From the NCBI RefSeq assembly GCF_010389155.1, contig NC_057765.1, positions 124,001 through 188,000 on the forward strand: DNA of 64,000 nt, read 5' to 3'. The position numbers and the translations under genes are program-made. Each line of letters opens with the position of its first letter. Positions within the stretch are counted from its first letter, which is position 1. The notes beneath the pieces are model-generated. The model saw nothing but the letters and a program-made list of their open reading frames with translations. It did not search any database and was not told the origin of the DNA. Below, in pieces: positions 45,326-59,082 of the stretch. The stretch comes from Erigeron canadensis. Taxonomy: Eukaryota; Streptophyta; Magnoliopsida; Asterales; Asteraceae.

Positions 45326-48300
45326 ATGGAACAGCAGCAATTTTCAGCAGCAGATGAAATGGAAAATGAAAGTGGAGACTTGTGCAAGTCAATAATGTCA
45401 AGATTTAGCAACTCGGAGGACCCGCAGCACCATGAGTTATGCTCAATGATTGGCGACATCTCACAAGGCCTCAAGGAGCTCAACCACCCGCTCACCCCAC
45501 TCGCTTATTTCGGTGCAGCCTGCACTTGTCTTGACAAGCTTCTTTTGTCGCCGCCGCCTCCTCATCACAACATTCATGCCCTCCTTACCATTATATCTAT
45601 GCTTTTGCCCAGCATATCGGCCCCGGTCCTTCGCAAACAATCCGAGTTTGTTTCGGCTTTGATGACGCGTGTTATTCACGTATCCCAATCCCAAACTGAC
45701 ACCGTTGCTTCCGGGTTGAAGTGTATTTCGCATTTGTTGATTGCCGGCCATCGGGCTAATTGGTCCTCTGATGTTTCTCATTTGTTTGGCATTCTTTTGG
45801 GATTTATCACCGATTCTCGCCCCAAGGTCGTTTTCTTATACCTTACTTTTGCAATAGATAGCTGGTAAATATGCTCCATTTACTTTTTTTTTTATGTTAG
45901 TTCAAATCTATTCCTATAGTTTTGGTTATATTAAGGCTTAGGTTAGCTACCTTTAGAGAGTTGTCTGTAGATTAGCTCATCAAGGTTTCTTACTAGTTCA
46001 TCTTGATATATACAACACACATTGAAGGATCATAGGTCTTATTGTGGATAATATGTGAAGTGGGTACCCAAAAAAAAAATAGGAAAGCTGCTTACTTTCA
46101 GAGGCTATCCTTATATTTCTGTTACTTTTAGAGGATAGTCATGCTGCTGACCGATTGCTGCATATTGAATAGGTAAGAAGACAAGCGCATGTTTGTCTAC
46201 GTGATGTCATGCAAGGCTTCCAGGGAACATCAGTGCTGTCGCCTGCTAGTGAAGCAATTGCAAGCACTTTTGAGAGGTTTCTTTTGCTTGCTGGAGGGTC
46301 AAATACAAACTCTAAACAAGGTTCTAGAGCCCAGGAGGTCCTATATGTTCTGGATTTTTTAAAAGACAGTCTCCCACTTATGTCCCTCAAGTTCTCAACA
46401 AAGATTTTGAATTACTTTAAGTCTCTTGTGGAACTGCGCCAAGCTGCACCTACCCGGCGGATTACAGATGCCTTGTATTTTCTTTGCCTTCAACCTGCTG
46501 TAGATGTCTCTCCAGAAACACTGGTTGACTTGTTATGCTTGTTAGCGGACTCTGTTGCTTCAAGTGAGATGTCTGGCGACAACTTGACGTTCATGGCTCG
46601 ACTGTTGGATGTCGGGATGAAGAAAATTTTCTCTATTAAGCGGCAAACTTGTGTTGTCAAGCTTCCTTATGTTTTCAGTATTTTCACAGGTTTGTAATTT
46701 TTCTAAATTTGTGTCATAGCTGATAAATATTATATCATGGCTATGCATAGAGGGGTAATTCTGCTTTTAATTTTTGGATGACAGAAATATTAGCTTCTGA
46801 ACATGAGGAGCCTTTATCTGTTGCTATGGAGGCATTGAAGAGCTTAATACATACATGCGTTGATGAGAACATGATCAAACAGGGTGTTGATCATATTATG
46901 GCAAGTGGAAGTGTCAGAACATCCGCACCAACCATTATCGAGAAACTGTGTGCAACGGTGGAAAGTTTACTTGATTATAGATATGCTGCTGTCTGGGACA
47001 TGTCATTTCAAGTTGTGGCAGCAATGTTCGATAAACTAGGTAATCCTGTTGCTTTTCTCAAGTTCTGTGCAACTATTACTTAGAAACCTGTGAGTGAGAA
47101 AGCTCAATCCTTGACCCTTCTTTTCCAGGTGAGTTCAGTTCTTACTTCTTGAAAAGCACCCTTAAGAGCATGGAAGAAATACAAAAGTTGCCGGATGATG
47201 ATTTTCCTTATAGGAAACAGGTAAACGTTTGGTGTCTGGAAGATTCTTTCTTTTATGTGATTCTTCAGCTTCCTCTTTTATTGAACTTGTTATGTTGCTC
47301 CATTTCAACACATTAATTTCTGTTTATGTCTTTGCAGTTACATGATTGCATGGGCGTAGCTATAGTTGCATTAGGGCCTGAAACATTCTTGAAGTATCTA
47401 CCTCTCAATTTAGAAGCTCAAGATCTCTCTGATGCGAATGAGTGGCTGTTTCTTATCCTGAAACAGAATATCATGGGTGCTCGCTTGAGTTTTTTCAATG
47501 AATCTATACTGGATACAATTAAATTCTTGAAGCTGAAATCTGCAAAGGTACTAGTGTTGTAATTCTGGGCCTTTTTCTCTTTCAACTTCATGTTTCATCC
47601 AGTGCATTTACACCTTTTGTATGTACCAGCTTAAGGAAGAGGGGCGAGATCATACTGCGGGGAGTATTGATGGACGTGTTTATTCTTTATGGTCTTTGTT
47701 TCCTTCATTTTGCAACTATCCTTTGGATACTGCTGAGAGTTTCAATGATCTAGAAAAAGCATTATGTCGTGCACTTCGAGAAGAACCTGATTATCGTGGA
47801 GTAATATGCTCCGGTCTGCAGATTCTTATCAGACAAAATAAAAGAATAATGGACGGTGAAAATGAACCTTCTGTTAAGGAACTCTGCATTTGTGAACATC
47901 GAGCAGTTGCCCACTACACTTCAGAAGTTGCAGCGTGTAACTTGGATGTATTAAGGTCTTCTGCACGTGAGATATTATCTACCTTATCAGGAGTTTTCAT
48001 CAAGTCATCCAAAGATGATGGTGGATCTTTGCAGGTAGCTCTTACCATCTAGTGGTCTGCTTTCTATCTCATTAATATGGATGGTTAGATTGTTATTTTG
48101 TTTGGGTTCGTATATTTCAATAATATTGCCAATTTTAACAGTTGCTCTTGGGAGGGCGGAGATGTTTTAGATCTTCCCTAGGTTAAGAGGGTGATAGCTG
48201 TTGATTCTAAACTAATAGCATTTGTAGCTCCTTCTTTTGCAAGTTTTTTATTTTTGTTTTCATCCCAGCTTAGTTGGTTGGTAGTAGTCAAGGACTTCTT

Positions 48301-51300
48301 GTATATGCAATTTAGAGTACTGTTATAAAAATTTTATGGCATATGATACCCACTTTCTTCCCACGTGAAGTAGAAATCATCGCTCTTTTTTAACTAATAG
48401 CAAGGTCCAAGGGTATTCAACAAGCGGATTATTATGTATTAGCTCTGTTGACATGTGCAAAAAAGTATCCTTGTACAAATTGAAATAGATATTTTTATCT
48501 TTTCCTGGTCTGTCTATTGGTAAAAAGTTTGAAGTCTAGGTTTATATTGCACATCATATATGCTGTGATGTAATTAAGACATGCATGTATGTTGTGCTTT
48601 TGCTTTCTTCTGTATCTTCAATTTGATTCAAGAGTTTGCTAGAATTCACGGGTGCTTGGTCTTGATTTATCTTGTGCACTTGACTATTCAAATTTCAAAT
48701 GCTATAATCTATGTCATCTCAAGTGTGCATGTTTATGTTCAAATTCGTGTGCATAAATTGGTTCGGCTTGACATATTCATGGTTCAGCTAAAGCTAGACT
48801 ACACAGTTAACTTTCCTTTTTGTAGAAAACAATTGGTGAGTTGGCATCTATAGCTGACGGAGATGTAGTGTCGATGTTTTTTAAGAGAACAATGCAGAAG
48901 CTACTGAAAGTGACAGAGGAGGCTGGCAAACTACAAATTACCAAAGGCTCCAGATGTATGGAAGTAGACAATTCATCTAATGAAACTTCGCTATCACAAA
49001 AAAGGTAACATTCCTCATATGAAAGTTCGTTTTTATCAGTTTATTTTTAAAAAAATCTTGTAATATATATCACATATTTACATTTTTAATTTTGATTTAC
49101 AGGGCGCTGCTATATGACTTGGCAGTCTCACTTCTACCAGGCCTAGGTCCCGAGGAGGTTGATCTTTTATTTGTTGCAGTAGAACCTGCATTGAAGGTTT
49201 GTTGATCCCCATATCTTGATAAGAAGTTGGCTCTGATGACCAAAACTTGTACTGTGCAGTTTGTGATGAGAGTAAGGTTAACATAATTGATGTACTTTTG
49301 CTTGTAGGGTACTGAAAGTTCGATTCAAAAGAAGGCTTACAAAGTTCTTTCAACAATCCTTGAGGTATTATATTTTGCACATCAAATAATAGATGGAAAA
49401 CATGCCAGTTGTGTATATTGCGATATCTTCTGCTAGTTCATTTAATGTCACCTCATAGCCTATTCCTTTTATATACATAGTTCTGAATATATATTTTTTT
49501 GTCATTGGAAGTGATACAAACTAATTATTTGAATAATCTTGAAATTTTAATTTTACCTTTTTTTTTCGCTTGGGCAGCATAGTGATGGTTTCATAGTAAG
49601 AAAGCTTGAAGTGCTGCTCTCGTTGATGTTTGAAGTGATGCATTCATGTCATTTTTCAGCCAAGCGGCACAGACTTGACTGCTTATATTTTCTGATCGTC
49701 CATGTCTCAAAGGTAACAACCAACAGAAGTGCATTTAGTTAAGAGTTCCACTTATGTGCATAAACTACTCTTGCAGGATGGATCGGAACAGATGAAGCGT
49801 GAGGTTGTTTCTTCTTTTTTGACTGAAATTGTACTCGGACTTAAAGAGGTAACATCTAAGCTTGTAATATATATATATACACACATATATATATATATAT
49901 ATATATTTACTACTTTATTAAAATTATCACACTCTCTCTCCTAACAATTTTCAACATTTTCTCTCATAAAAATGTCCCTATGCGAAATGACCATTCTACC
50001 TTTAATGAATGAATGAATTTTTTTTCTTTTATTCATTAGTTTAAACATCTCTATTTAAAATACCTATAACTAGACCCATCAACTCCTAATATAACTACAC
50101 TACCTCTTTTACATTAATTATTTTTACAATAATAACCAAACTGCCACACCCGTTAACATATTCCCCGCCGCCAACACCACACGGCCGCTACCATCACCAC
50201 CCCGCATTGCGCGGGTAAAATGCTAGTGTGTGTATATATATATATATATTACATGATAGAAGTGTAGAAAAATTGCGTGCTCTAGCTTACTTTTGCTTTG
50301 TCTAACATGGCTGACAATTTCTTTGGATTTTGTGAATTACAGGCTAACAAGAAAACAAGAAATAGAGCATATGAGATAATTGTTCAAATTGGTCATGCCT
50401 GTGGAGATGAAGACAAGGGTGGAAACAAGGAGAACTTGCACAACTTTTTCAACATGGTAGAGAACTTTCCTGAAAGGACATCTTGTGTTACCTTGCATGT
50501 GGAACGGTGATTTTCTTTTTGGTTGCTAAACTTGTGTAGGTTGCTGGCGGCCTTGCTGGCGAGACCCCTCACATGATCAGTGCAGCAGTCAAAGGCATAG
50601 CTCGATTGGCTTATGAGTTCACTGATCTTCTGTCCACAGCTTTTAGTGTTCTTCCATCCACATTTCTTCTTCTCCAGAGAAAGAACAGAGAAATAAGTAA
50701 AGTAAGTACATTTGATTGTGAACCTTAGCTGGTTGAAAACCTTCATCAAGTGAATCAAGATAAAATTTTAGAGCATATGCATTAAACAAAGGAGATATAT
50801 GATAGAGAAAATTTGGTAGCTTCTACCATTATATGTTTTATTTAGGGTTTAGTTTCGGGACCATATTTTTTGTTGCAGGCCAATTTAGGTTTGCTAAAGG
50901 TATTAGTTGCCAAATCTCAAGCTGAAGGGCTGCAAACTCATATGAGGGGCATGGTTGATGCCCTGCTGAACTGGCAAAGCAGCAACAACAATCATTTAAA
51001 AGCAAAGGTTAGATTAGTTACTGTATATTAAAACCTTCATTTATTAAGTTAATGATAGTTGGTTTCTAATGCTGTTTCTAAGTATGTCCATAATTGATAA
51101 AAGTTGTATCAGAGTATGGTGGCTATAATCGTTGGATGATCATATGTTCTACAGGTGAAGGTGCTCCTTGAAATGCTTGTCAAGAAATGTGGGATTGACT
51201 CTGTTAAGGAAGTTATGCCTGAAGAACATATGAAGCTGCTCACAAATATCAGAAAGGTTTGATAATCATTATATATAGATTTAGTTAAAGCCTAATCAAT

Positions 51301-52461
51301 AATTCAATATAGATTACCAGTGACTATTGAAATGCAGACGAAGGATCGAAACGAACGGAAGCATGCTGCTAACACCGAGGAAAACAAATCTCGTCTATCA
51401 AAAGCAACCACCTCCAGGTTCTGTCAGACATTAACCATAATGCCATCAACACGTCCTAAAAATGCTCTTGATCCCACATTATTATTACCGCTAAACTTTA
51501 AACTTTAAGTCTATTTAGGCCACAAATGGTGTTTGGGTACAAGGTTCTAAATATATCTCTATTAAATACTGTTATTGATAATCAATTTGTACTTTCACAG
51601 GATGAGTAGATGGAATCACACAAAAATATTTTCTGATTATGGTGATGAAGAAGACAATGGCAAGTTTGAAGAAATGGATACCAAGACGTTTTCTGGTCGT
51701 CATAGCATGCTTAACTCTAAAAAATCTTCATTTAGGTGCGTGCTTGGACACAAATATGTTTCTTACTTCAATTCTATGTTCATGTGTGCAAATAGATTTT
51801 AGCGGCACACCCCTTGTGCCTGAAGTGAAAGGGATCTTTTGCTCCTCAGATGAATACGCAATTAAGTGAACAAATCTGCAGGTCCAAGAGAGCAGAGAAG
51901 AGCTTGCCGGAAGACAATTATGAGAAGTTAGATGATGAACCTCTTGACTTGCTTGACCGTCAAAAGACAAGATCGTCTCTAAGATCATCTGGGACTTTGA
52001 AAAGGAAGCTACAATCCAATGATGAGCCAGAATTAGATGCTGATGGACGGCTTATTATTCGGGAAGATGAGAGCACGTTGAAAAGAGACATGCCTGCAGG
52101 GCTGGACTCTGATGCGACGAGTTTAGCAGGTAGTAACGTGTCAGTTAACCCACGAAGAGCAGATAAACGCAGGAAGACAACCAAGTCAGGTTGGGCGTAT
52201 ACGGGTTCTGAATACTCAAGCAAGAAGGCAGGTGGAGATTTGAAGAGGAAGGGTAAGCTTGAGCCATATGCTTATTGGCCACTGGATCGCAAGATGGTTA
52301 GCCGCAGACCTGAGCATCGGGCAGCTGCAAGGAAAGGCATGTCCAGTGTGGTAAAGATGTCAAAGCAGCTTGAGGGACAAAGTGTCTCTAATGCTTTGTC
52401 CATGAAAGCACTGAAAGTGAAAAAAGGCAAAAAGAAGAGCAACCAGAAGCAACGTGGGTAG
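45326..52461 (+). CDS. RRP12: RRP12-like ribosome biogenesis protein
   Basis: RRP12 is a HEAT/ARM-repeat karyopherin-like protein of the nucleolus and nucleus needed for pre-rRNA maturation and export of both ribosomal subunits. Eighteen exons were read by eye: 45326-45826, 46173-46689, 46785-47039, 47129-47220, 47338-47547, 47630-48034, 48826-49004, 49103-49196, 49308-49364, 49578-49712, 49777-49848, 50343-50456, 50540-50701, 50879-51007, 51155-51256, 51338-51417, 51601-51735 and 51882-52461. They sum to 3819 nt, 1272 residues, the usual plant length. Alpha-helical repeats fill most of the protein, the NUC173 region is in the middle, and the C-terminus is Lys/Arg-rich (KVKKGKKKSNQKQRG), likely a nuclear signal. 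The start is the first good ATG, giving MEQQQFSAADEM. The donor after exon 1 (AAG|GTCGTT) is unusual at position +3. The tail faces KASII. Confidence 0.88.
49862..50226 (+). mobile_element. Small Helitron-like element in an RRP12 intron
   Basis: Intron 11 of RRP12 holds AT-rich sequence ending in a GC hairpin (CCCGCATTGCGCGGG, 50201-50215), then TAAAATG and CTAG at 50223-50226 before a T. A hairpin 7-12 bases before a terminal CTRR, inserted before T, is the 3' signature of plant Helitrons. The left end is not precise because it lies in a (TA)n run near 49862-49905. No coding capacity, so it is non-autonomous. Confidence 0.6.
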
Positions 52462-53203
52462 TTTGCCTTATTTTTGAAGGGTTATGAAAGGAAGATGCAA
52501 GTCTTGGCCTACCATTTTTTATTTATTGGGTCATATTTTGGTTCTGAATGTATACAAAGATACTGAATCTTTTTAAGATGTCATTAGTAGAGCTGTTTTG
52601 TTCACTTTGCTTTCTCTGCACCATTCATCTTCATGTAACGTCTAGTTGTCAGATTCTAATAGTTTGGAGATTAAACTGCATTTTATTTGTTCATACAAAA
52701 TGAAAATGACTATAAAAATAATGACCATCCAACGAACACAATTCAAACAATTGAACATAACATCATTAAAAATTCAACAATATATTCATCTTGGAAGAAG
52801 TGACAAAGTACATATGGAACCAACAGTCAAGGTGAAGGTCATCATTAGATGGGATAATACAAGAAAGGTGACAGTTAGCAGCTGTATAATTTGCCCTCAA
52901 TCTTCCATTGTTTCTCTTTCTCGACCACTGTTTAAACAAAAACTGCAGGAACAATGGAAAAAGCATATCTTAATAGGGAAAATGTGTTTCTAGAACCTGT
53001 AGACATCAAAACTACAAATGTTGTAATCTTATTATTATAGTTTCATATAATGTTTTGTCAACTACATGCTAAATGCTAGTAACACTATTTCTCAGTTTGT
53101 TTTAATAAACTCGTACATCAAAACTAAAAAAACTAGAGTTCCATGTGTTTTCCTTACAATCCAAATTGCTTGTAGGCATGCTTAAAGTAGTCTGCAGCAC
53201 CAA
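52462..53203. other. Convergent spacer between RRP12 and KASII
   Basis: About 740 bases hold the 3' untranslated regions of both genes. It is AT-rich with no clear additional gene; the open frames on either strand have no coding character. No terminator element beyond AATAAA-like runs could be assigned. Confidence 0.55.
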
Positions 53204-56200
53204 CTATTGGAAAGGCGCAAATAATATTGACGAATTGTGCCCCCCAAATCCAAATGAATTAGACAAGGCCACCTTGACTTCCAGTTTCTCTTTCTTTGGA
53301 CCCACCAGTACTTTCGTGTCCTGTGTATGATCGCTATGTTAACACATGAATTTTTCAAGCAAAAAATGTAAATATTCCATTTACTAACAAACGATTAAAC
53401 TAATACAAATTAAAGAGAGACAAACATCATCTCAATGAAAGGTGTCAAAAGGATCATATTGAATTGATCATAGCCATGGGAAGTTCGTTAATTTGGATGT
53501 TGTATATCCTAGACTATAACAATTAAAAAAAGTCAAGAAATAACAGAGAACAATTCATACCACGCCTTCATCTGGATTTTCAAGATTAATATTTGGATGA
53601 ATCCAACCTGTTCGTATTGCCTGCAAGGTGCCAAAGAAGCATCAAAACCATATCCATTTATAAGAAAAAAGAGGCCTCAAATAGATTAAAAAAAGAAAAG
53701 AAAAAAGAAGACAAGTTGACTTGTTTGACCAGCGTACAAAAACCAACGCTCGAAGAATGTCCACATAAAAACCATTAAATTTATCGTGCATATTTTAGAC
53801 AAACATATCACCACACATTGTTCTTATATCAAGAAGACCCAGTAGATAATGGAAAGCAATGGACTGAGTACCCTTTTCTTAAAAAGGCTAAGGTTAACAG
53901 AAATTATGGGTATACCTTTTTAACACAAGTGGTGATACAAATATTTCCAGGGAATAACAATTCACAATGGTCATTAAAACACCCAATCAGTGTGAATTTA
54001 CCTAAACCATTCCTAGTGTGCTTTTCTAGTAGTTGTACTCTGACTTCCTATTACGTGTTTCATATTGCTTTTCAACCAAATTTCACAACTGGTTACAAGG
54101 ATTAAGATTATTCAAAGCAGCACAATGGCATGCCACATCTTAGATGGTACTTTATTATTGGGTTAGAAATCAAGTCACATCTAGATAGGACCTAGTACGC
54201 ATTATAATTTCTACAACCATTCACTAAAATTTCAGCCATGTCATGCAAAGAACCCAATGCACATAATTGTTCCTTCCATGAAAATTTACCTTGCTCTTAC
54301 TAGATATCACTACTAATGACACCTAACTGTAAAAAACCAGTTAACCTAATCATACTCTATTTCCAGCACATATTAAGGAAAACCAAATATAAAATGAATT
54401 ACTGCATACCTGTATAGTTGCAACAGCTTCCACAGCACCAGCTGCTCCTAGGAGGTGACCTATCATAGACTTTGTAGAGTTCACTCGCAGCTGCAAACGT
54501 TAAAATGTTAATTATGAAGTCAGCAATAGAAAAGACATCGCTTTCACTGAAATATTGATGCTTGTAATTAGTCATACCTCTGGGTTCTGGCCAAAACAAT
54601 GAAGAAGCGCATGGTATTCCTTAAGGTCTCCAGCTGGTGTTGAAGTAGCATGTGCATTTATGTAGTTCACATCTTCCCTTGCCACCCCAGCCTGAGATAA
54701 TGCCTTCTCTATGCATAAGATCACACCAGCACCTGTATCAGATGAAAAGGAGGAAACCCATTACCAGACTTGCAAAAAATGCAGTTATCCTGCATCACAC
54801 ACTCTTGATGTGAATTTCTATCAAAGGACATACAGAAGTATATCCAAAATGTTGCACCGTAGTATCTATAACTAGATTGGATTCTGTTCCCCCATCAAAT
54901 CTTGTATACAGATGAAAACATTTTACACATAAAGATGTAATGCCAACCTTGGGGATGAGGTTCTGTCATATGATAAGCATCACAAGTAAAGCTTCCACCA
55001 AGAAACTCTGCATAGATTTTAGCACCCCTTTTCTGTACAATACCAGAACTTAATCAATTGTTAACACATGTGACTAGCATATTGTTGTGTTGTGGTTGAC
55101 ACTAAAAGGATCACCAATCTTTACTTAAAAGGTGAGTAAAACTATAAACTTGAAACAAACCTTGGCATGCTCAAGTTCTTCCAACAATAGGACTCCAGCT
55201 CCTTCTCCCATAACAAATCCATCACGGCCCTGTTTTAATTACACAGAAAATAATGTCTTCCAACACTTAAAACATGTACAGAGAAACGGACAAACGGTAA
55301 AAAAAAAATCAGTTCACAAGTTTCGGTGTATAACTCATGAAGTTACATACACGAATCACATAGCTTTACGCAGTAGAATAAACAATTTTCAACAGCATAA
55401 GTTGAAAACTAAGAGCTTTTTACACATGAAATTCTTCTTTCCAAGTGATGTTCTAAATCATGTTCAGCACGGTAGCTTCCAAAAAGTATAAAGAATACCA
55501 AAAATGTTAATCAAATAGATCTTGTAAACATTACCGAATCCCATGGGCGAGATGCTTTAGCAGGCTCACTGTTCCTCTCAGATAAAGCTCTGCATGCCAC
55601 AAATCCTCCCAATCCTACACCAATGGTTAATGTCTTAGTGTTGATATTCTATGTTAACAGGTACCCTAGAAGGAAAGAATAAAAAAAGCCAATACCTATA
55701 GGTATAATGACAGCATCCGAGCCACCACAAAGCATCATGTCCTGCAAGTTTCTTTACACTTTCAGCAGAAAAAAAGCACGTGATAACTAAAATTGTGGAT
55801 TTTTGTATCTCATATTTAACAAAAGCTACAGTATCACAGACACAACAACAAAAAAAAAAAAAGGAGAGAGAGAGAGAGAGAGAGAGAAAGAAGGTACTTA
55901 CAGCTTCACCTCTAATGATGTGATTTGCTGCATTCAATATGCAGAAGTTGCTTGTTGCACAGGCTGTAGAAATGGAGTAGTTTGGACCCATCCATCCCTG
56001 AAGAATCATATGCAAACAAGCAATTACAATGATGTCCAAGGGTTTAGTCGGGGGATGATTGAATTTAGCTCACCAGGTCCATAGCCAGCATTGCAGAGCC
56101 CATATTGGTAGTCGCAAAGGGTACGCAGAAGGGATTCATCTTCCTGTAGGAAACCCTCAAAGCTTCTATGGCATCGTTGAAAACCTAAACAATATATATA

Positions 56201-57223
56201 TATACAGTGAGTAGGTAGTAGAAAAAGATGTCAAGTAACAGAAAACAGAGAAGAAAGATGATACCTTCATACCGCCCATAGCGGAGCCAATAAGAACCCC
56301 ACATCTGGACTTGTCAAGGTCATGGTCCATATGATGTTGAGTAATGCCGGCATCTGCAAGGGCTTTCTTGCCAGCAGTAAGCATGTAGAGCATAAACCTG
56401 TCCATCCTTTTGGAGAGTTTTGGTGCGACCCATCCATTAGTGGAGAAATTTTTGATCTCGCCAGCAATGCGCTGCAAGAATATATAGAGACATCGGTCTG
56501 TTTGTGTGTGTGGGTGGTTAATAATACAATCAGAGAATGAAGGAAAGAGAGGGGAGATACATACGGTGGGATAGGTGGAACAATCAAAGGCCTCGATCTG
56601 AGAAATGCCACTGACACCGTCGAGCAAATTATTGTAGAAATCAGTAGGGTTGTTGCCAATGGGGGTCTCCACACCCATCCCAGTCACAACCACTCGCCTT
56701 TGTTTAGTTGGGGGTTTCTTTTTAGTTATCATCTCCTCCTCCTCCATTGAAGGTTGAATGGCTATAGCCATTATTGCCTCGCCACCTAATAATAATAATA
56801 ATTTATTATAATATAGTATTACTCATTTATAATATAATAATTTGATCTAGGGGAAGGGAAAATCAATTCAATCAATCAATCAATCAATTTCTAAAGCTAG
56901 CAGTAGACAAGGGAAGGGAAGGGAATTAAACCTGAAGAACGAGGACGACGACGATGATGATGATGATGATGATGATGGCATGGAGTTAAACTTAAACTAT
57001 AACAACAAGAAGACGACGACGACATAAAACCTCCTCCTGCTGCTGCTGCTGCTAATACTAATTGGTTATTACTAATACTAACCGCAGCAGCTTTAGCCTT
57101 ATTAGCTTTAGCTTTTGGTATGAGCCTCCTCCTGCTGCTGCTCTTGTTACTAACACTAGCAGATGATGAAACGGACATGCAGGCGGCTACTAACCATGTA
57201 GCCACAACCGTAGACCCTACCAT
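53204..57223 (-). CDS. FAB1: 3-oxoacyl-[ACP] synthase II, chloroplast (KASII)
   Basis: This condensing enzyme elongates palmitoyl-ACP to stearoyl-ACP in plastid fatty-acid synthesis, setting the C16/C18 ratio. Thirteen exons: 57223-56932, 56785-56565, 56471-56265, 56184-56074, 55997-55902, 55741-55696, 55614-55535, 55229-55161, 55032-54948, 54732-54578, 54490-54410, 53620-53561, 53320-53204. They sum to 1620 nt, 539 residues, against about 541 in Arabidopsis KASII. The catalytic triad is visible: Cys290 (STACATSN), His430 (INAHATST) and His466 ([10 protein letters not shown]), with Lys461. Spacing between Cys and the first His (140) equals that of bacterial FabF. Residues 1 to ~110 form a Ser/Ala/Arg-rich transit peptide with a run of eight His. 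[16 protein letters not shown] and the C-terminal [19 protein letters not shown] fit KASII rather than [13 protein letters not shown] replaces the common GMGVVTPLG. Confidence 0.93.
55860..55890. repeat. (GA)n microsatellite in a KASII intron
   Basis: About thirteen GA units directly follow an A-run in intron 5 of KASII, on the intron side of the exon 5 donor at 55901. A likely length-variable locus. Confidence 0.85.
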
Positions 57224-59082
57224 CTCTAATAATACTATTTCTTATATTTAATTCAGCTTTTCTTCTTTCTCAACCAAAAACTTGATATTTAATCAATCAA
57301 TTACTCTTCTTCTTCTTCTTCTGTTATATTTGTATGTCGTGGTGGTGGCGGTGACGGCGGACAGAGACCAGCAGAAAATGGACGGTAAGGGGTGGTTTTT
57401 GAAAGGCGTTAAATCTGAGAGTATTAGAGAGAGAGAAACAAAGGTGTTTAAAAATAACAAAAATGGATATAAATAAAACACATGTCAACAAGACGACGAA
57501 GATGAGGAGGAAAGATATAATTCCATCATATTTATTATTATTATTATTAAAATTCAATTGTTTAGGTTTATGAATACTCGTATATATGATGAATGAATGA
57601 ATTTCAAACGTATTGTAAAAAATGTAATTTGAAACAGAAAAATTAGTGTGGACGGAGTGAGTGGAAATTAAATAACCATGGCAGATATCTGAGTGACTCC
57701 TCTAACACACTTCATTTGGGCCCCACCATCTTCATATGACAAATGTCGCCCACACTTTACAAATCACTTTAATAAACGTTATATTCTTGTCTAACTTACC
57801 TTCAAGTTGTCAAAAATAACGTTTTCATCATTTTTTATTTTTATTTTTTTCAAGGAAAACTTCCTCGGGTTGAATACAACTTGACGAGTCAAAATTAAAA
57901 AAATCATGACCATTAAGATTATAATCAAGTGTCAAGACCTTTGACTTTAAATTAAGGGTAAAAAAATTTTTAACTTGACTCAAGTTAGGGAAATAACTTG
58001 AGGGAATTATCTTCCTTTTTTTATATTGCTTGGTGCCATTATAGTCGATGTTAGTTACGTCACCCGTCCTTTTGACTAACAAAAGGTAGTGATTCCCCGT
58101 TAAAGCCCTTACGTGCATTGCACTTTGCACGTGACGATGTTTTCATACTTTTGCATCTAAAACATTAGCTCCTACTTCTCTATGTTCGTTAGTAGGGATA
58201 AGATCGGTATCGAAATCATACCGAACCAAATATTACCGATACCTAAAACAACTCAAAGTTAAAACCGAATACCGTACCAATTATATGAATACGATACCAG
58301 GTGCGGTATTTCGGGTTTGGTACCGAATAGTACCGTTTTTTCACTTGCCAAATTCCTAATGAAGACTTCCTATAATTTGTATTTTAATGATCTAGAAAAT
58401 ATACCATATACTTTTTGTATAAGAGAACTGTAGGTATACTTAAAAGTTGTCTATAACTTGAATAACGGTATACGAAAGTTGTTCATGTTATGAATGGAAC
58501 TCAATTTGGAATCATAGGTAAACCATGAATGATATATCAATATATATACATATATATATATAGGGTAGCGATTGTGAGAGAAGTTTCTTAAGGAGATAAA
58601 TGAGATAAGATTGCTTTTTTTTTTTAAAAAAATTTAGTTTAAATTTTTTTCATTATTACTTTCATTAACTCATTCCAAAAATAAAAAAAGTTCTAGTCCG
58701 AATTAGTCAGGTATACATATAAGGGTATGATATGAGCTTCACCATTAAGGATATTAATAAGGGGTAGCTGGTGGTGTGATAGGTTATAAAGGATTATAAG
58801 TCATAGAGGTAATCAGTGATAGGGTGGTCTACTTAACGGGCTCCGCCCTTATCCATCATAACTTTGTCATAGACTCACATGCTTCGCATATAGCTTACAT
58901 GCTACGTCTTTTGAAAAAAAAAAAATATTTTAAATTTTTTTTAGAATTATGTAATAAATGAGAAAATGAAAAAAATTTAAGAAAAAAACAAAAAGTCAAG
59001 AAAAAAAGTTTAAAAAATGGATCTTTTCTTTCTTCTTTCCCTCTTTTGATCTTTATCTTGTAGACTTGTATATATATACACA
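57224..59082. other. KASII upstream region, no further gene seen
   Basis: 5' flank of KASII with pyrimidine-rich and microsatellite DNA (TCT repeats near 57305, GA-rich near 57425, ATT repeats near 57530), as often seen in plant core promoters and 5' leaders. Further right are AT-rich DNA and, at 58560-58630, a sequence opening GGGTAGCGATTGTGAGAGAAG that resembles one arm of a MITE, without a visible partner. Scattered small frames lack coding character. Confidence 0.5.
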
